Below, one piece after another: positions 22,260-34,335 of a DNA stretch of 64,000 nt; positions within the stretch are counted from its first letter, which is position 1, and the number at the start of each line of letters is the position of its first letter. The notes under the pieces were generated by a model. The model was given only the letters and a program-made list of their open reading frames with translations, was not told the DNA's origin and made no database searches. Source of the DNA: Nageia nagi. Taxonomy: Eukaryota > Pinophyta. The DNA is taken from NCBI GenBank assembly GCA_050084985.1, contig JBITNC010000001.1:93124001-93188000 (forward strand), given 5' to 3'. Both the position numbers and the translations under genes were made by a program.

Positions 22260-22818
22260 CTGCAATCCTCTAAAGATCCAATCAATTTTTAGTTTGGGTT
22301 ATGAAGGCACAAACACTGTCACATAGCAACACATAACCCATGTGTATAGTTGCTCATATAACTCATAAGTATAGCACACATAAAGTGTATATGTATACCA
22401 TCACTAAAAGCCTATGTGTATATCATATTGATATGTCATACATATATCAGGTCATACTTTAATTGTGTTTACTATGTACAAATTTTGTACATATATACAT
22501 TAAGTGTTGTGCATATATATGTAAATGTTATATGAATAATTGTTGATTGTATAAAGACTACATGATATTATTATGTAGTGCATTTTTAGTTATTTTTTGA
22601 CATGTTTTTAATTTATGATTAACATTTTCAATATGGATTTCTATTGTAACTATTTGATACTCATAGACTGTATTTTTCTAGTTGATCATTGGTTGTATTG
22701 TTCATGGTAATATTATTCCCAACTATAGATTTGTAATTTTTTTTATTTCAATTTTGTTCAAGAAATATATATTCTTGTACTCAATCATTTGAATATAGGA
22801 TGAGTTTACAATTCTCAT
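22260..22818 (+). repeat. Putative 5' LTR of Copia remnant D
   Basis: The right boundary is set by the primer-binding site at 22821. The left boundary is uncertain and no second LTR copy is present. It contains many TATA/CATA alternations at 22380-22520. Confidence 0.4.
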
Positions 22819-22820
22819 TG

Positions 22821-25220
22821 TGGTATCAAAGCTAGTTTTGTCTTTAGGTTAGAGAAATCTTATGAATTTTTTGTGAGAATTTATTAATTTCTTGCAAAGT
22901 GTGATTCAAGATTCTTACTATGCTTAGTATAATGACCACCAATGATAAATCATTACTAATTCTAGAATTCAATAGAGAAGATTATAAATACTAGAGAATC
23001 AAGATGAGAACTCTGTGGTTGTGTAAAGGAGTTTGAGATATTATGGAAGAAGGCTACATAAAGAATTATTAGAGAATTATTATTATTTTTTATAGGAAAA
23101 TAAATATAGGAGAACAAAAAAATAATCAATTTTCTCTCTATCATATTTAAAAAAACTTGGATAAAAGCCTTTTTCAAAGGATAACTAGTTGTACAACAAC
23201 TAGTGAGACTTGTAAAGGATTGAAGGATGGCTAACAAAGAATTGATAAAGTGAAGCAAGTAAATCTTCAAAATCATTTTTTGAGAACCTAAAAATGCAAT
23301 AAGGAGAAACTTTTGGAGATTATTATGTAATATTGAAAGCTTGTGTGAACAAGATGGAAACTCTTGTTGAAGAGGTGAATAATTAAGTTGTTATTCAAAA
23401 AGTATTGAGAACACTTGTACCAAAATGGAATCATGTGGATATCATAATAAAAGAGAGAAATAATTTGACTATTTTTTATTATGATCAACTAATAAGTTCT
23501 CTTATATCTCATGAGGAAAGACTAAAAGAATCTTCACTTTCAAATATTGATGGAGTTGAAGAAAAATCTTTTTCATTCAAGGAGATGAAGCTACTTCAAG
23601 TGTACAAGGAAGAGGCCAAGTTAAATGAAGAGGTAATTCTCCTTTAAGAGGAAAACATAAAGGAAGAATACATGTTGCACAAGGAAGAGGAAGAGTAAGA
23701 GGAAGAAGACATGTTGCACAAGGAAGAGGAAGAGGAAGAAGACATGTTGGACAAGGTCATATTTCCTTAATTTTGTTGATGATTTTTCAAGAATGTGTTG
23801 GATTTATTTTTTGAATACCAAAGATGAGGCATTTTATTGTTTTAAATATTTCAAAAATCATGTTGAATATCAAAGTGGTTGCAATATTAAATATTTGAGG
23901 ACTAATAGAGGTAGATAATTTTATTCAAATAAAATTTTCCAATATTGTAAAGATTATGGAATTAAAAGGCAACTCACTATTGTCTATACTCCACAAAAAA
24001 ATGGTGTGTTTGAATAGAAAAATAAAACCATTTTGATGATGGAAAGGACATACTATAAATAAATAAATTAAGAATATGTATTGGTATGACACAATTAGTA
24101 TAACAATATACATCTTGAATAGAAGTCCTACTAGCACCTTGGAAGACATCACTCCATATGAAACATGGTATGAAAATAAAGAAAATGTAAATCATTTCAA
24201 AGTTTTTGATTATTTGGGTTATGCACATGTTCCTGATGAAAATAGGAAGCAACTTGTTCCTAAGAGTGAGAAGTGTATTTTTATTAGGTATTGTGAGAAT
24301 ACCAAATCCTATAGTCTCTATAATCTAAAAAATCATAAGATTGTGGTGTATAGAGATGTAATTTTTGATAAAGAGGGAGTATATGGTCATAAAAAAAATA
24401 TGTTGATGATGGATTCAATGGTGAAATATCCTTGAATGTGTAACCTAGTTCCTCAAATATGCAACCCAATGTTCAAACCATCATCTCCTCAAATATGCAG
24501 CCTAATTTTTAGACCACTAACTCCTTAAATATGAATCACAATATTCATACCACCATATCCTCAAATAAGTAGTCCAATGTTCATAGCAATAAATAAATAT
24601 TTTTTCCAAATCCATAAATAATTCCTCCATAAGTGCTCCATTAAGTTCTTCAAGTCCATAATTGATTGATGATTCTTAAAGTGATGTGTTGAAGATAAGG
24701 AAAGGTAAGAGGATACTTTCAATTCATCCATTTCTCAAATGTTGCATTCAAATTTTTAAATAATAATAAAAAATGACCCAAGCATAAAAAATAGATCAAG
24801 TTGTAAAAATACTTGAAAATATGCTTTTTTTTAGAGATGAAGATGATGGTGAACCTAGAGATGATTTTGTAAATTATACTTTGATGACTAGTGTTGAATT
24901 AGAATTAACTAGTTATGAACAAGCATGCATAATGATGTGTGGTTGAAAGAAATGCAAGAGGAGATTAATTCTATAAAAAATAATGATACATGGGAGGTTT
25001 CTGAACTTCCAAAAGGTAAGAAGTATGTGATATCTAAATGGGTTTACATAAAAAGTATAAAAATTATGAAAGCATTGAGAGACACAAGGAAAGGTTTATG
25101 GATAAAGGGTTCACACAAAGGTATAGAATTGATTATGAAGAAACCTTTGCATCTATATCAAGATAAGAAATAATAAAGTTGGTTCTTTATTTAGCTACCC
25201 ATAAAGGTTGGAAGGTACAT
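22821..25220 (+). pseudogene. Copia remnant D: gag joined to integrase and a truncated RT
   Basis: TGGTATCAAAGCT (22821-22833) is an initiator tRNA-Met-type primer-binding site. A decayed UBN2-type gag follows, including VLRTLVPKWNHVDIIIKERN near 23404. A GRGR-rich minisatellite (23650-23760) ends gag and joins directly to the middle of integrase (FSRMCWIYFLNTKDEAFYCF, about 23795), so protease, pre-integrase and the first integrase Asp are deleted. The second integrase Asp region is LRTNRG and the Glu motif is TPQKNGVFE. Open frame 24076-24435 carries ISITIYILNRSPTSTLEDIT. RT starts at about 24925 (MQEEINSIKNNDTWEVSELP) and breaks off near 25220 after an ATHKGW motif, before YVDD. No 3' LTR is seen. 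Confidence 0.78.
23650..23760 (+). repeat. Arg-Gly minisatellite in gag
   Basis: Two and a half copies of a ~42-bp unit with ACATGTTGCACAAGGAAGAG encode HVAQGRGRVRGRR-like repeats. RG-rich tails occur in Copia gags and help bind RNA; local duplication of the unit is visible. Confidence 0.65.
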
Positions 25221-26091
25221 CACAAGGATTCACAAATATCCATATGATTTCTAAGTATTTATTTTCACATGATCACATGATTCATAATATTTTTATATCT
25301 TCATATTATCACAATAATCCCAAGAAATACTTCACATCAAAAGATCAATGCACATTGGTGTTAGCATTTCTAGTAGTGCTAGCACTAGCAATTTCATAAA
25401 TACAATAGAATAGTTTTAGGATTCTCAAGCTCGATCACAAATAAAGGGTAAGATTTTAGATTTTATAGTCAAAGGATACATGTAGATCATATAAATATTT
25501 CAAAATTGCAAATGTCACTCGCACTAACATTGGGGGAAACATCATAAAAATAGTCAATAAAGCTTCTCTTTTATGATTGATATGAAGATATTCCCAAGAA
25601 GAATTATCAAGAAAGATTCCCAAGAAAAATACCTAAGAAAGATTATCTTTAAATATTCCTAAGGTAAACCATAATAAAGTCTCATAATTCATGATCAAAT
25701 ATTCAGAGACTATAGACATATAAAAAAAACTTAAAGTTCTACATGTTACTCAATGATAGAACTAAGGGAAAATTTAGGTAACCATAATATTTCAAAAGAA
25801 AAAGACCTAGGTCCATATCCATAAGCACCATAAAAGGGAATTTTCTCACCTAATTATCTCTTTATTTCAAAGTACATTTCTATAATTTCATATTATTTCT
25901 AAAGTTCTCATAAGCACATGATTTTCAATGCTTATGTTCTCAAATAATTTCCTAAGTAAAATATCATCTTATATCTTGTAATTTTTCTTTCATTTATAAT
26001 CCTTTTATTATTGATAAATCTATGGGTAATGAAATCTTTCATGTCCTATGATAGAGTTTCCTTCATTAATAATTCTTGTGTCACTATAAGA
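25221..26091. other. AT-rich stretch without recognisable gene
   Basis: A few imperfect CCCAAGAAGAATTATC-like repeats lie near 25590-25670. Nothing else is identified. Confidence 0.35.
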
Positions 26092-26320
26092 AATTAGGCA
26101 TTGGGCATCAGGCATAATGTTAGAGATTTTTTAATTTTGACTTTTGACATTATTTTTGTAAAGTCTCATTAGCTCTCATTAGGGGTATGATTTCTATTAT
26201 TTTGTTTATTTTCTTGATGTTATTATCATTGATATTTATGATGTTAATTTTAATTTCCTAATGTTATTATGGATGATATGTCTGATGTTAAGTTGTAATT
26301 TCTTGATGTTATTAATGATG
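26092..26320 (-). repeat. CACTA terminus with TGATGTTATT subterminal repeats
   Basis: After CACTATAAGAAATTAG the motif TTGATGTTATTA or close variants occurs about five times (26214-26315). Subterminal arrays are where CACTA transposase accessory proteins bind. Confidence 0.55.
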
Positions 26321-26360
26321 GAACTATTAAAACCCTAAAGTTCGAGATCTCTAAGTAAGT

Positions 26361-26405
26361 GAAAGAGAAAAGAGAAAAGAGAAAAGAGAAAAGAGAAAAG
26401 AGAAG
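26361..26405 (+). repeat. (GAAAA)n microsatellite
   Basis: Eight or so AGAAA/GAAAA pentanucleotide units with little decay, suggesting recent slippage. Confidence 0.9.
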
Positions 26406-27561
26406 GCAATATATCATGTCCAACAACTTCACATATTTGGTGAGTAAATCCATAGGTTTAACATTTTTCTTATGTTAAAAGTGAGGTTTAAGTCTAAAGG
26501 TTTATGGATGATTTTGGTTTGTGGAGATTTCTTCACACTATATAAAGAAGATTACATCATTAGGGGGATTTAGGTATGTAGTTAATCTATTTGGATGATG
26601 AAGAAGAGGAAAATAATCATGATGCTCTAAATTCAAAGATCCATGAAGATCATGATATTAAGACATCCCCATATAGTGAGTAATTATTTCTTACTTAAAA
26701 ACTAATGAAGGAGTTCATAACTTTAGATATGGAATTCCTTCCAAGTACACTAGTTGTTGGGGATTTTTTGAGAGCATCCCTTTTCACTACTTGATTAAAC
26801 AATTTTTTTTAATTTAATTATTTTATATTACCCTAAACCTTAAATTATCTAAACCCTAAACCTTGAACCTTAAACCATATACCCTAAACCCCAAACAAGA
26901 GTGAGAAATACTAATAGAGGAGCACTCATTGTATTAAATAGAATGTAGGAATGGGAGATGGAAGCGATGGATCTATTGGAGAAATATAATTCATATGTAT
27001 ATTATATGTAATCAATGTTGTATTTAGTTCTATGAAAATATTAGTAGGTAGATTGTAGAGCAATTATGGTGGAGAAAAATATGAACGGTAAGGAATTGAT
27101 GGAAATATGTAGATAGGCATGAAAATGGTCATGGGCATTTGGAAATTATAAAAAAATAGAGTGAATTCTTGCATACATGAATTCAACATTCATACATAAT
27201 TGAGAAATTGTTTCACCATCAATATCCTCTTTCTACATAAGTTAGTCCCAAATATTGAGTCATAGCAATACCCACTACCATTAATAGAGAGAATTGAAGT
27301 GGTGATGAAATCTAGAAATGGATAGTTTTTGGGTTTCTTATGGGTGTTTTCATTTTATTTAAATTGGCTTTATAAAATGAAAACTAAGAGATCCATTTCA
27401 TTAATTTTTTTTTTTCATATGTAAAGTAGGAAAGCAAACTTTGTATGCCATGATGTCATCATAAGTTGATGTAATTTGCAATGAAATCATGTTGGAGATG
27501 TTATAGTATTGTTACATATTCACATTTTATTATTTGAATATATGAACCATGTGGAAATGAA
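26406..27561. other. AT-rich CACTA-internal DNA with a short telomere-like tract
   Basis: No coding motif. At 26831-26896 several CCCTAAACC/CCTTAAACC units form a small degenerate CCCTAAA-like tract. Confidence 0.45.
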
Positions 27562-28375
27562 AAAATCCTTAAAATTTGTATATTGTAAAAGAAAATTCAC
27601 CCTTATGTCATGGTTTAAAATTCACCCTTATTTCTATAGATAATTCCATAGGCACCAAGATATTTGAAAAAGATGAACTCCAATTCTCACATAAGATAGA
27701 GAAGTTTGCATTTGGTCACTTAGGTTATCTTGTAAGATAGTTATTCCTTACTTAATATTATAATAAATATCTTAGAAAAATGTATTTGAGTTTTTATTAT
27801 TTATCTTCTCTTTGTTTATTTTGATTAGATTATAGTACATTCCCAATTCCTTCATTTGGAGATGGTTTCCTCATAAAAGGAAAAAAGTGTTATGTGTGTC
27901 AGAGGAGAAAATGGTATGTGGAATTATTAGAAAGCATTGGACAAACCCATGTTGGGCCTATGCTTATAAATAATCCTTAGAAATTTGTATATTATAAAAT
28001 AAAAGTCACCCTTATGTCATGATTTAAAATTCATCCTTATGTTTGTAGATGATTCCAAAGGCCCCAAGCTATTTGAAAAAGATGAACTCATATTATCATA
28101 TAAGATAAGGAAGTTTGCATTTGGTCTCCCAACTCATATTATAAGATATCTCTTCCTTACTTCATCTCATAATCAACATCTTAGAAAAACATATTTGAGA
28201 TTTTTCTTCTTTATCTTCTCTCTATTTATCTTGATCAGATTGTAGTATGTTCCCAATTCCTTCGTTCAAAGATGGTTTCCTCATACAAAGGAAAAAGTGT
28301 TATTAGTGTGTCAAAGGAGAAAATGGTATGTGGACTTCATAGCAAGCATTGGAACAACCTATGGTTGGAAGCATT
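27562..28375 (+). repeat. 408-bp direct tandem duplication with exon-like segments
   Basis: Two diverged copies, offset about 408 bp: 27562-27965 and 27970-28375. Each has two protein-like blocks on the plus strand: FEKDELILSYKIRKFAFG (copy 2, about 28070-28125) with its counterpart FEKDELQFSHKIEKFAFG (about 27665-27720), then a VPNSF...RWFPH-like block. Copy 1 has a GTAAGA after the first block and a TTATAG before the second, so these look like exons around a short intron. The parent gene is not recognised. Protein-like similarity between copies is better kept than in the flanks. Confidence 0.65.
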
Positions 28376-28679
28376 TTATTATTAAAAATCAACTTGATCT
28401 TAATGATACTTGTTATTTTGAATTGACATACTAAAAAAGTATGTATTCAAAGACATAATATCCAAAGCTTAAATTTACATCATAATGCTATACAATTATC
28501 CTAACACCATCAAAAAATGCACTCCCATTACAGATGAGTGAGTGTAGATTTCAAATACACATTGTTTTTACAATTTAATTATATTTCTTATTTTCAAATT
28601 AATTTTTAATAAATTTATTCATAAACTTGAAAAAGTTATGTTTTCTTGTTCATAAAATATAAAACACTATTATGAATTA

Positions 28680-29115
28680 TTTAATTGTCATTTATATCAT
28701 CTTCATCAATAGGACATACAATATGTTTTCTTGTAGGATAAATATTAATTACAAACTACATTGTCTCATCCTCCACATTTGGATATAAAAGTACTTGACT
28801 ACAATGTTGTAGTAAAACATAAGGCTCTTTATCTTCATCTAAATTTTTGTAGAGTTGATTGTAAAGTATTCACTATTGTCATGATGTAAGATTATGCATC
28901 TATCACATGTGTCAAACCATTTACATCTAAATACTACACATTGTAATGACCTAGAATCCAATTGAATAATTTGTTATTTTTTTTCAACACATTGTAATGT
29001 TCCTTCTATCAAGTTTTTATCTCTTGTACTTGCACAACTTGTTTGGTTAAAATTGACCATCACTTCATAGTCAAATTTCACTCTATTCTTATCAATCTTT
29101 TCAATTATAAAATGT
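28680..29115 (-). pseudogene. DUF4216-like domain of CACTA transposase gene
   Basis: The minus-strand frame, with a few stops, reads LQCVVFRCKWFDT, then a HHDNSEYFTINSTKI segment, YPNVEDETM and FVINIYPTRKHIVCPID. The V-x-F-x-C-x-WFD motif followed by an F-x-N/IN stretch is the pattern of DUF4216, which sits downstream of DUF4218 in CACTA-encoded proteins. Function of the domain is not known in detail. A less certain conserved segment (SHLRDEN...KYPRSWL) lies upstream at 29290-29400. Confidence 0.6.
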
Positions 29116-29699
29116 TGACCATATTCCTATATTGAAGAGAAAGATAATGCCTACAAATATGTACATAAAAAATATTATTAGTGTAATCATTATATTTATA
29201 TAAACCAACATGCTCTTATAAAAACATAAAAAATTAAATACATATAAGTAAATAAATAATAATTAAATTTTGATTGCATCAAATGGATATATTTTAAACA
29301 TCTTCATTTATATTTTCATCTCCTTATCCTTCTTTCTCATCAATTGCTTCCCTCAACCATGACCTTGGATACTTTGTTGCCTAATTTTCATCTCTTAGAT
29401 GTGTAGCTAGAAGTGTACCCTTTGGATTTTATCTATGAAATAAGGTACATTATTCTACAAGTCTAATTTTTTTACTTTTTTATAATTCAATCCACTCCTT
29501 GAAACATTCCATATTCATCATGATAAACTAGTTTATAGATTCAAAAACATGATAATATGTAAAATCACATTGACACAATATACATCTATTAGCAATGATT
29601 GATTAAATTAAATCTAAAATTCATGTTATACATTATTATAAAATTATTAATACCTTTAATATTGTTAGTACCTTTAAGAGTATAATTTGTCCCATTATA

Positions 29700-30138
29700 T
29701 TCCAAAATCTCTCCTTCAATGTTTTCTATGTCTTTGTCTACTTGACACATCTTTGGGGCAAAAGGATGGCTTTCGAAAATATACTCAGATGCATAAAAAA
29801 GATTATTGTATAATGTATCCCTCACCCATTGATCCTTATAGTCATAATTTTTTCTAATAAATGCTTTTAGTACTTTTAAAAACATCTCCACAAAAACATG
29901 CTTCTAGCACTTATAACACCTACTATTTCTATATCATCTACTAATGGATAAATACATGCACTTGTATATCCATAACAACAATAAGCATTTCCTTTTCAAA
30001 GGTGTAAACAATTTTAGCAATTTCTCTATGCCATCTAGGTATTTCACTCACATATTGTAGACATATAAAAATGTCCCTCATTTGAAATTCAAATGAAAAG
30101 GGAAGAAAATAATATTTATTATAAAAAGTTATACTAAG
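29700..30138 (-). pseudogene. DUF4218-like domain of CACTA transposase gene
   Basis: Minus-strand frames 29941-30162 and 29589-29891 together read EIPRWHREIAKIVYTFEKEM, DIQVHVFIH, then (frameshift) GVISARSMF, LKVLKAFIRKNYDYKDQWV and YASEYIFES. In the family the core is a VHL-IHL-x-E...G-P/V-x-x-RWM-P-E-R-x-LK-x-x-VR pattern, which aligns well. The C-terminal part runs toward DUF4216. It is frameshifted once near 29900 and cut at the N-terminal side by the adjoining LTR. Confidence 0.65.
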
Positions 30139-30622
30139 TGACCAATCATTGGCAATTGACACCAGTCACTAATGAATCAAACCAATCATCAATGTATGAT
30201 ACCCAATCATTAGCAATTGATACTTAGCCATGCTAAAAATAGATGACATGCTTGAACTAATTTGCTACTCAAAATTATTGAATTTTGAGTGAGTTATGGT
30301 TAGTTTGTAATAGTACATACAAAATAAAGTAGAAGAGAAGATTCATCCAAAGCCAAATCCATATTAGAAACACTAATGATTGAGCTTAGATGCCAACAAT
30401 TGAAGCTAGATGCTAGCAATTACATCTTGATCATCAGAGAGTCTGTAAAAAGCCCAAGGAGGCTCAAAAACATCAATTTTATAAAAATCCCTTAAAGCAA
30501 GGTAATGAATCTAGAGATTCATTTTGTAACATTTGAGGTCACTCGAGAGAGTAATAAAATACATATTGGTATTTAATATGTAATTTTTTAATTTGATAAC
30601 ATGTTACTTTTTTGGGTCAACA
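30139..30622 (+). repeat. Putative 5' LTR of the Tat Gypsy
   Basis: Bounded by TGACCAATC at 30139 and GGGTCAACA at 30622, directly before the primer-binding site. A CAATCATT/TAGCAATT word recurs several times. No second copy is in the window. Confidence 0.4.
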
Positions 30623-30625
30623 TTT

Positions 30626-30642
30626 TGGCACTAGAAGGAGGG
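30626..30642 (+). other. Gypsy-type primer-binding site
   Basis: TGGCACTAGAAGGAGGG four bases inside the putative LTR end. It begins with TGG and has the GAAGGAGGG tail common in plant Gypsy elements. The tRNA partner is not assigned. Confidence 0.5.
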
Positions 30643-32090
30643 CCCTCTATACTGACAAATAGTGATTGAGAATAGGGGTTCCTAGTTGTTTTTACAATTT
30701 TGTGTTTATTTTGTATCTTGTGGTTTTAGCTTTTGATTAACATTTTTTGGTTGTTCTATGTTTTTCTAGGATCATTGATAGAATCACCAACTATTTGATA
30801 TAAGATGTCAATGATTGGCTTGGAATGCCAATGATTGAATGAAATGCTAGCATTTTTTAATAGAGGTAGGATCCTTAATTTTCAACAATAAAATAAGCAC
30901 ATTGTAAGAATATAAGATGAAAATGGGAACAAAATTCCTATTTATGATCCCTTTACTTAGATTGCATGTAGGAAAGGGTAGATAATGTTAAATAAAGGAA
31001 TGTATTTAATAATGTTATTAATTAGCTTTAAGGTTCAATTTGCTTATTTGTTGGATAGGGATCATTTTAAAGCACTTCACCTAAGAAATTTGTCTATTAT
31101 ATCCACTTATGCTCTCCCTTTGCGGTGAAAAGTGATATTAGGTGATCAAAATGGATTCAATAGAAAAGGAGTAAATGAATCTTTATTTATTTCATACAAT
31201 CATCTAATTCAGTTAAAGAATCTGCATTAAGTCACTTCCACATTTGGAAGGCATTAATGAATCTCTATTAAATCATAAATGAATCTACGGTAAATGAATG
31301 AGGTTAATGATAGAATAGTATATTAAATGGTTAATGAATCTGATGGTTATGTTTACACTAAATTACTTTTATTTAACTAACTATTGCTCTCACTTTTACA
31401 CCTATGGTGATCTAAAGTGATCATAAAAGTTAAATTAAAGGGGTAATAATTTTTTATTTGGTTTAAGACTTGAATTCACATTAATACTCTTACTTATCTA
31501 CCCTTACCACTCTAAGAGGTGGTCAAAGGTTGATGGCTTGAAGAGAGGAAAAGAACCTACACTTAATCAATTTACATACATATTAAAGGCTTATTACTTG
31601 TAAGAAGAGGTAATGAACCACATTAAATTACATCCATAGCTAGAAGAGTAAATGAACCTCATTTAAAATTTGGTTAAAGAATCTCATTAATTTGGTGATG
31701 AATCTCATGGGTTGCTTAGAATAAACATAAATAATTAAAATATTATTTGAATCATGTTAAAACTTTAATTAATGGACATGTATGATTGGGAAGGATAAAG
31801 TTCACATTTATACGTATTTTGTTATATTAATTGCATGATCATGAAGCCTTAATAAAATGAATGTCAATGAGTTGGATGTCATTACCAACCATTGATTCTT
31901 ATATTCTTATGCATCCATAGAAAAAATTTAATAATCCTTAGAGCCAAAACCTAGAGATGAATACTAGGTTCATAGGTTAGAAGTCATTACTTCCCATTAG
32001 ATGACTATAAAAAAGGGACTATACTTGAATTTAATCATCGAGGTAGATCTCAATACATTACCCTAGCCCCATTGCACTGAGAGGATCACC
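30643..32090 (+). other. Gypsy leader with degenerate ~300-bp repeats
   Basis: Non-coding. Three related segments begin TGCTCTCCCTTTGCGG (31110), TGCTCTCACTTTTACACC (31386) and ACTCTTACTTATCTACCC (31486), each followed by a GTGATC/GTGGTCAAA motif and a TAAATGAATCT-rich stretch. The copies are imperfect. Confidence 0.4.
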
Positions 32091-32095
32091 TTAAT

Positions 32096-32616
32096 TATTG
32101 GAAACAAACTTCATCAAACATTGAAATTTGAGCTATAGAGATCAAATATTGCTCTTTTTGATGAAACATAGCTCCCATTTATTTGAAAATAAAATATCAT
32201 TGCATTTGGTAAATACACCTGTATTTTGTAGAAACATGCCCACCCAATACATTTAGCCTAAAATGCAACCATATTTTAGGCTATTAGTCCTTGGGTAGTT
32301 TTGGCAAATTGCCAAGTAGTTTTCTTTGTTTTCTCATTTTTCCTAGTTCATTTTGCTTACTATTTTCAATTGGTAAACATTGTGATGTATAAACAACTTG
32401 ATGTTTAGGTTGGATTATGGAATCATTTGGTGTAACTTATAAATTACACCTTGTACTTGTAAAGCAAAGTGTTTGATGAAATCTCACATTAAGAATTCCA
32501 CTACATTTTCCAGATTTGTGTCAAATTTTAATTTATGTAATGCATTTGTGAATATTTGGTGAATGTATGATGATTCTATAAGTGTTTTTCTATTTGATAA
32601 AGTAATTTAGACTTCA
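32096..32616 (+). repeat. 5' LTR of Copia B
   Basis: 521 bp. The first dinucleotide is TA rather than TG, a transition relative to the 3' LTR. Confidence 0.85.
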
Positions 32617-32668
32617 TTTTGGTATCAAATCAAGTAGGTCTAGATTGAGTTTTTTTGGGTTTAAAAAC

Positions 32669-33660
32669 CATGGGTATTTTGCAAAAAGATTTGGAAAGAA
32701 TTTATTTTGCAGATCCAAGTTATGTTGAAGACCTGACTATTATGGAAAATAACTCAATACCAATACCAATCATAGAATTTATGGATCATATTATCAATAT
32801 TGGAGCATCCAGATGATGATTCTCTTAGAAAGTAAATACTTATGGGATACTGTTGAAGATGGATACAAAGAGCTAGATGATTGGAGTGTTTTGAGTGAAG
32901 ATACAAAGAAGGAAACAAAAGAGAAGAAGAAGAAGAATTTTTTGGCTATGTCACATATCCAAGATGCTCTTGATAAGAGCATTTTTCCAATAATTTTAGC
33001 TCACATAACCACTCTTGATGCATGGAAAGCCTTGAAAGAAGGTTACCAAGGAAGTGTCAAAGTGAAGGAGGTGAAGCTTTAGCCCCTCAAGAGAGATTTT
33101 GAAAATCTCACACAATATGAAAATGAGAGTGTGGGGATTATTGTGTAAGGGTGAAGGCCATAGTGAACAAAATGGCCACCCTTGGTAATGATTTGGACAA
33201 AGCCTTGGTAATTACAAAAGTCTTAAGGATTTTATTGCCCAAATGGGACAATGTCGCTCTTGTAATTGAAAAAACCAAAAATCATTCCACTATGGAGTTT
33301 TATCAATTGGTTAGATCTCTCAAATCTCAATAAGAGAGATTTTTGAGAAGGTCTAATGTTGGTACAATTTAAGAATAAGAATTCTCAACTCTAGAGTATG
33401 ATAATACTAGTGGAAGAGGTCAAGATAGAGGCTCTAGAGGTAGAGTTCAAAATGAAATAGGAGAAAGAAGAGGATCTTTTGGAAGAGGAAGAGATTAGAT
33501 TTTAGATGGTGACTAAGCCAATAGTGTAAGTGAAAGTACTAAAAAGGGATATAGTATAAGATATAGATGAAGAGAAAAAAGGAATGTGCAATGCTATCAT
33601 TATACCAAATTTGGTCATTTTTAGAGAGAGTGTATGCTAAAACAATCCTCTAAAAATAGT
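32669..33660 (+). pseudogene. Copia B gag
   Basis: UBN2-type gag: 32813-33082 is open (KYLWDTVEDGYKELDDW, then MSHIQDALDKSIFPIILAHI and TTLDAWKALKEGYQGS), and 33151-33333 is open (VLRILLPKWDNVALVIEKTK, then MEFYQLVRSLKSQ). The knuckle CYHYTKFGHF-stop-REC at 33588-33631 has the second Cys as Tyr and a stop. The nucleocapsid part is RG-rich (33415-33495). Confidence 0.85.
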
Positions 33661-33789
33661 AGATCAATGAATTATGGGGAAGAATATTCCTATAAAGATT
33701 ATGGAGAAGAAGATTCCTATGAAGAAGATGTCTTATTTCTTTCTATTTTCCAAGAGGAGAATCATGGAGCCAAAGCACTTCTTTCACAA

Positions 33790-34335
33790 TAAGAAGAAAA
33801 TGAAACATGGGTTCTTAATAGTGGTTGTTCATACCACATGAGCTAAAAGAAGGAGCTTCTATAATCTTTTGATCATTCCTTTAGTTACAACATCAAACTT
33901 AGGGATGAAAAAATATTGGAGGTGATTACAAAGGGGGACATGTTGGTTTGTACTAAGAAAGGTACTATGAAGGTAAAAATGTATTTATTTTGCTTTTGAT
34001 TTGAAACAATCTTTTAAGTGTTGGAAAAATTCTAAAAAAAAATATAAATTGGTTTTTGAAGATAAAATATGAAAGATCTATGATAAGAAAAAAAGTGGAA
34101 GGCTAGTCACTACAGTAAAAATGAATAAAAATAAGCTTTTTTCCATCAAGTTTATGGATCAAGGGGGAGATTTTGCTTGGGTGAGCATTGATGATAGTGC
34201 TAATTTATGGCATTTGAGGTTTAGCCATGTGAATTTTTAGAGTTTAAAGCTTTTGTCTCCACTTGTTTATGGTTTACCAAAGGTCCAAGATACTAATAAA
34301 GTGTGTGAAGGGTGTGCTCTTGGAAAGCATGCAAG
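33790..34335 (+). pseudogene. Copia B protease and GAG-pre-integrase
   Basis: The protease reads ETWVLNSGCSYHMS: the catalytic Asp of DSG is Asn. The middle is frameshifted. Pre-integrase resumes with LWHLRFSHVNF, then KVCEGCALGKHARGHFPK (His/Cys zinc region). Confidence 0.8.

Larger units (their letters stand above)
26092..30138 (-). mobile_element. CACTA (En/Spm) DNA transposon remnant
   Basis: The left terminus CACTATAAGAAATTAG starts at 26092 and has subterminal repeats. On the minus strand, DUF4218-like (30138-29700) then DUF4216-like (29115-28680) segments occur in the order known from plant CACTA transposase genes. The right terminus is missing: at about 30139 a putative Gypsy LTR begins, so the Gypsy seems to have inserted in or next to it. 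The transposase core, which would lie further 5', is therefore absent. Between the terminus and DUF4216 lies a 408-bp tandem duplication that may be captured host DNA. Confidence 0.6.
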
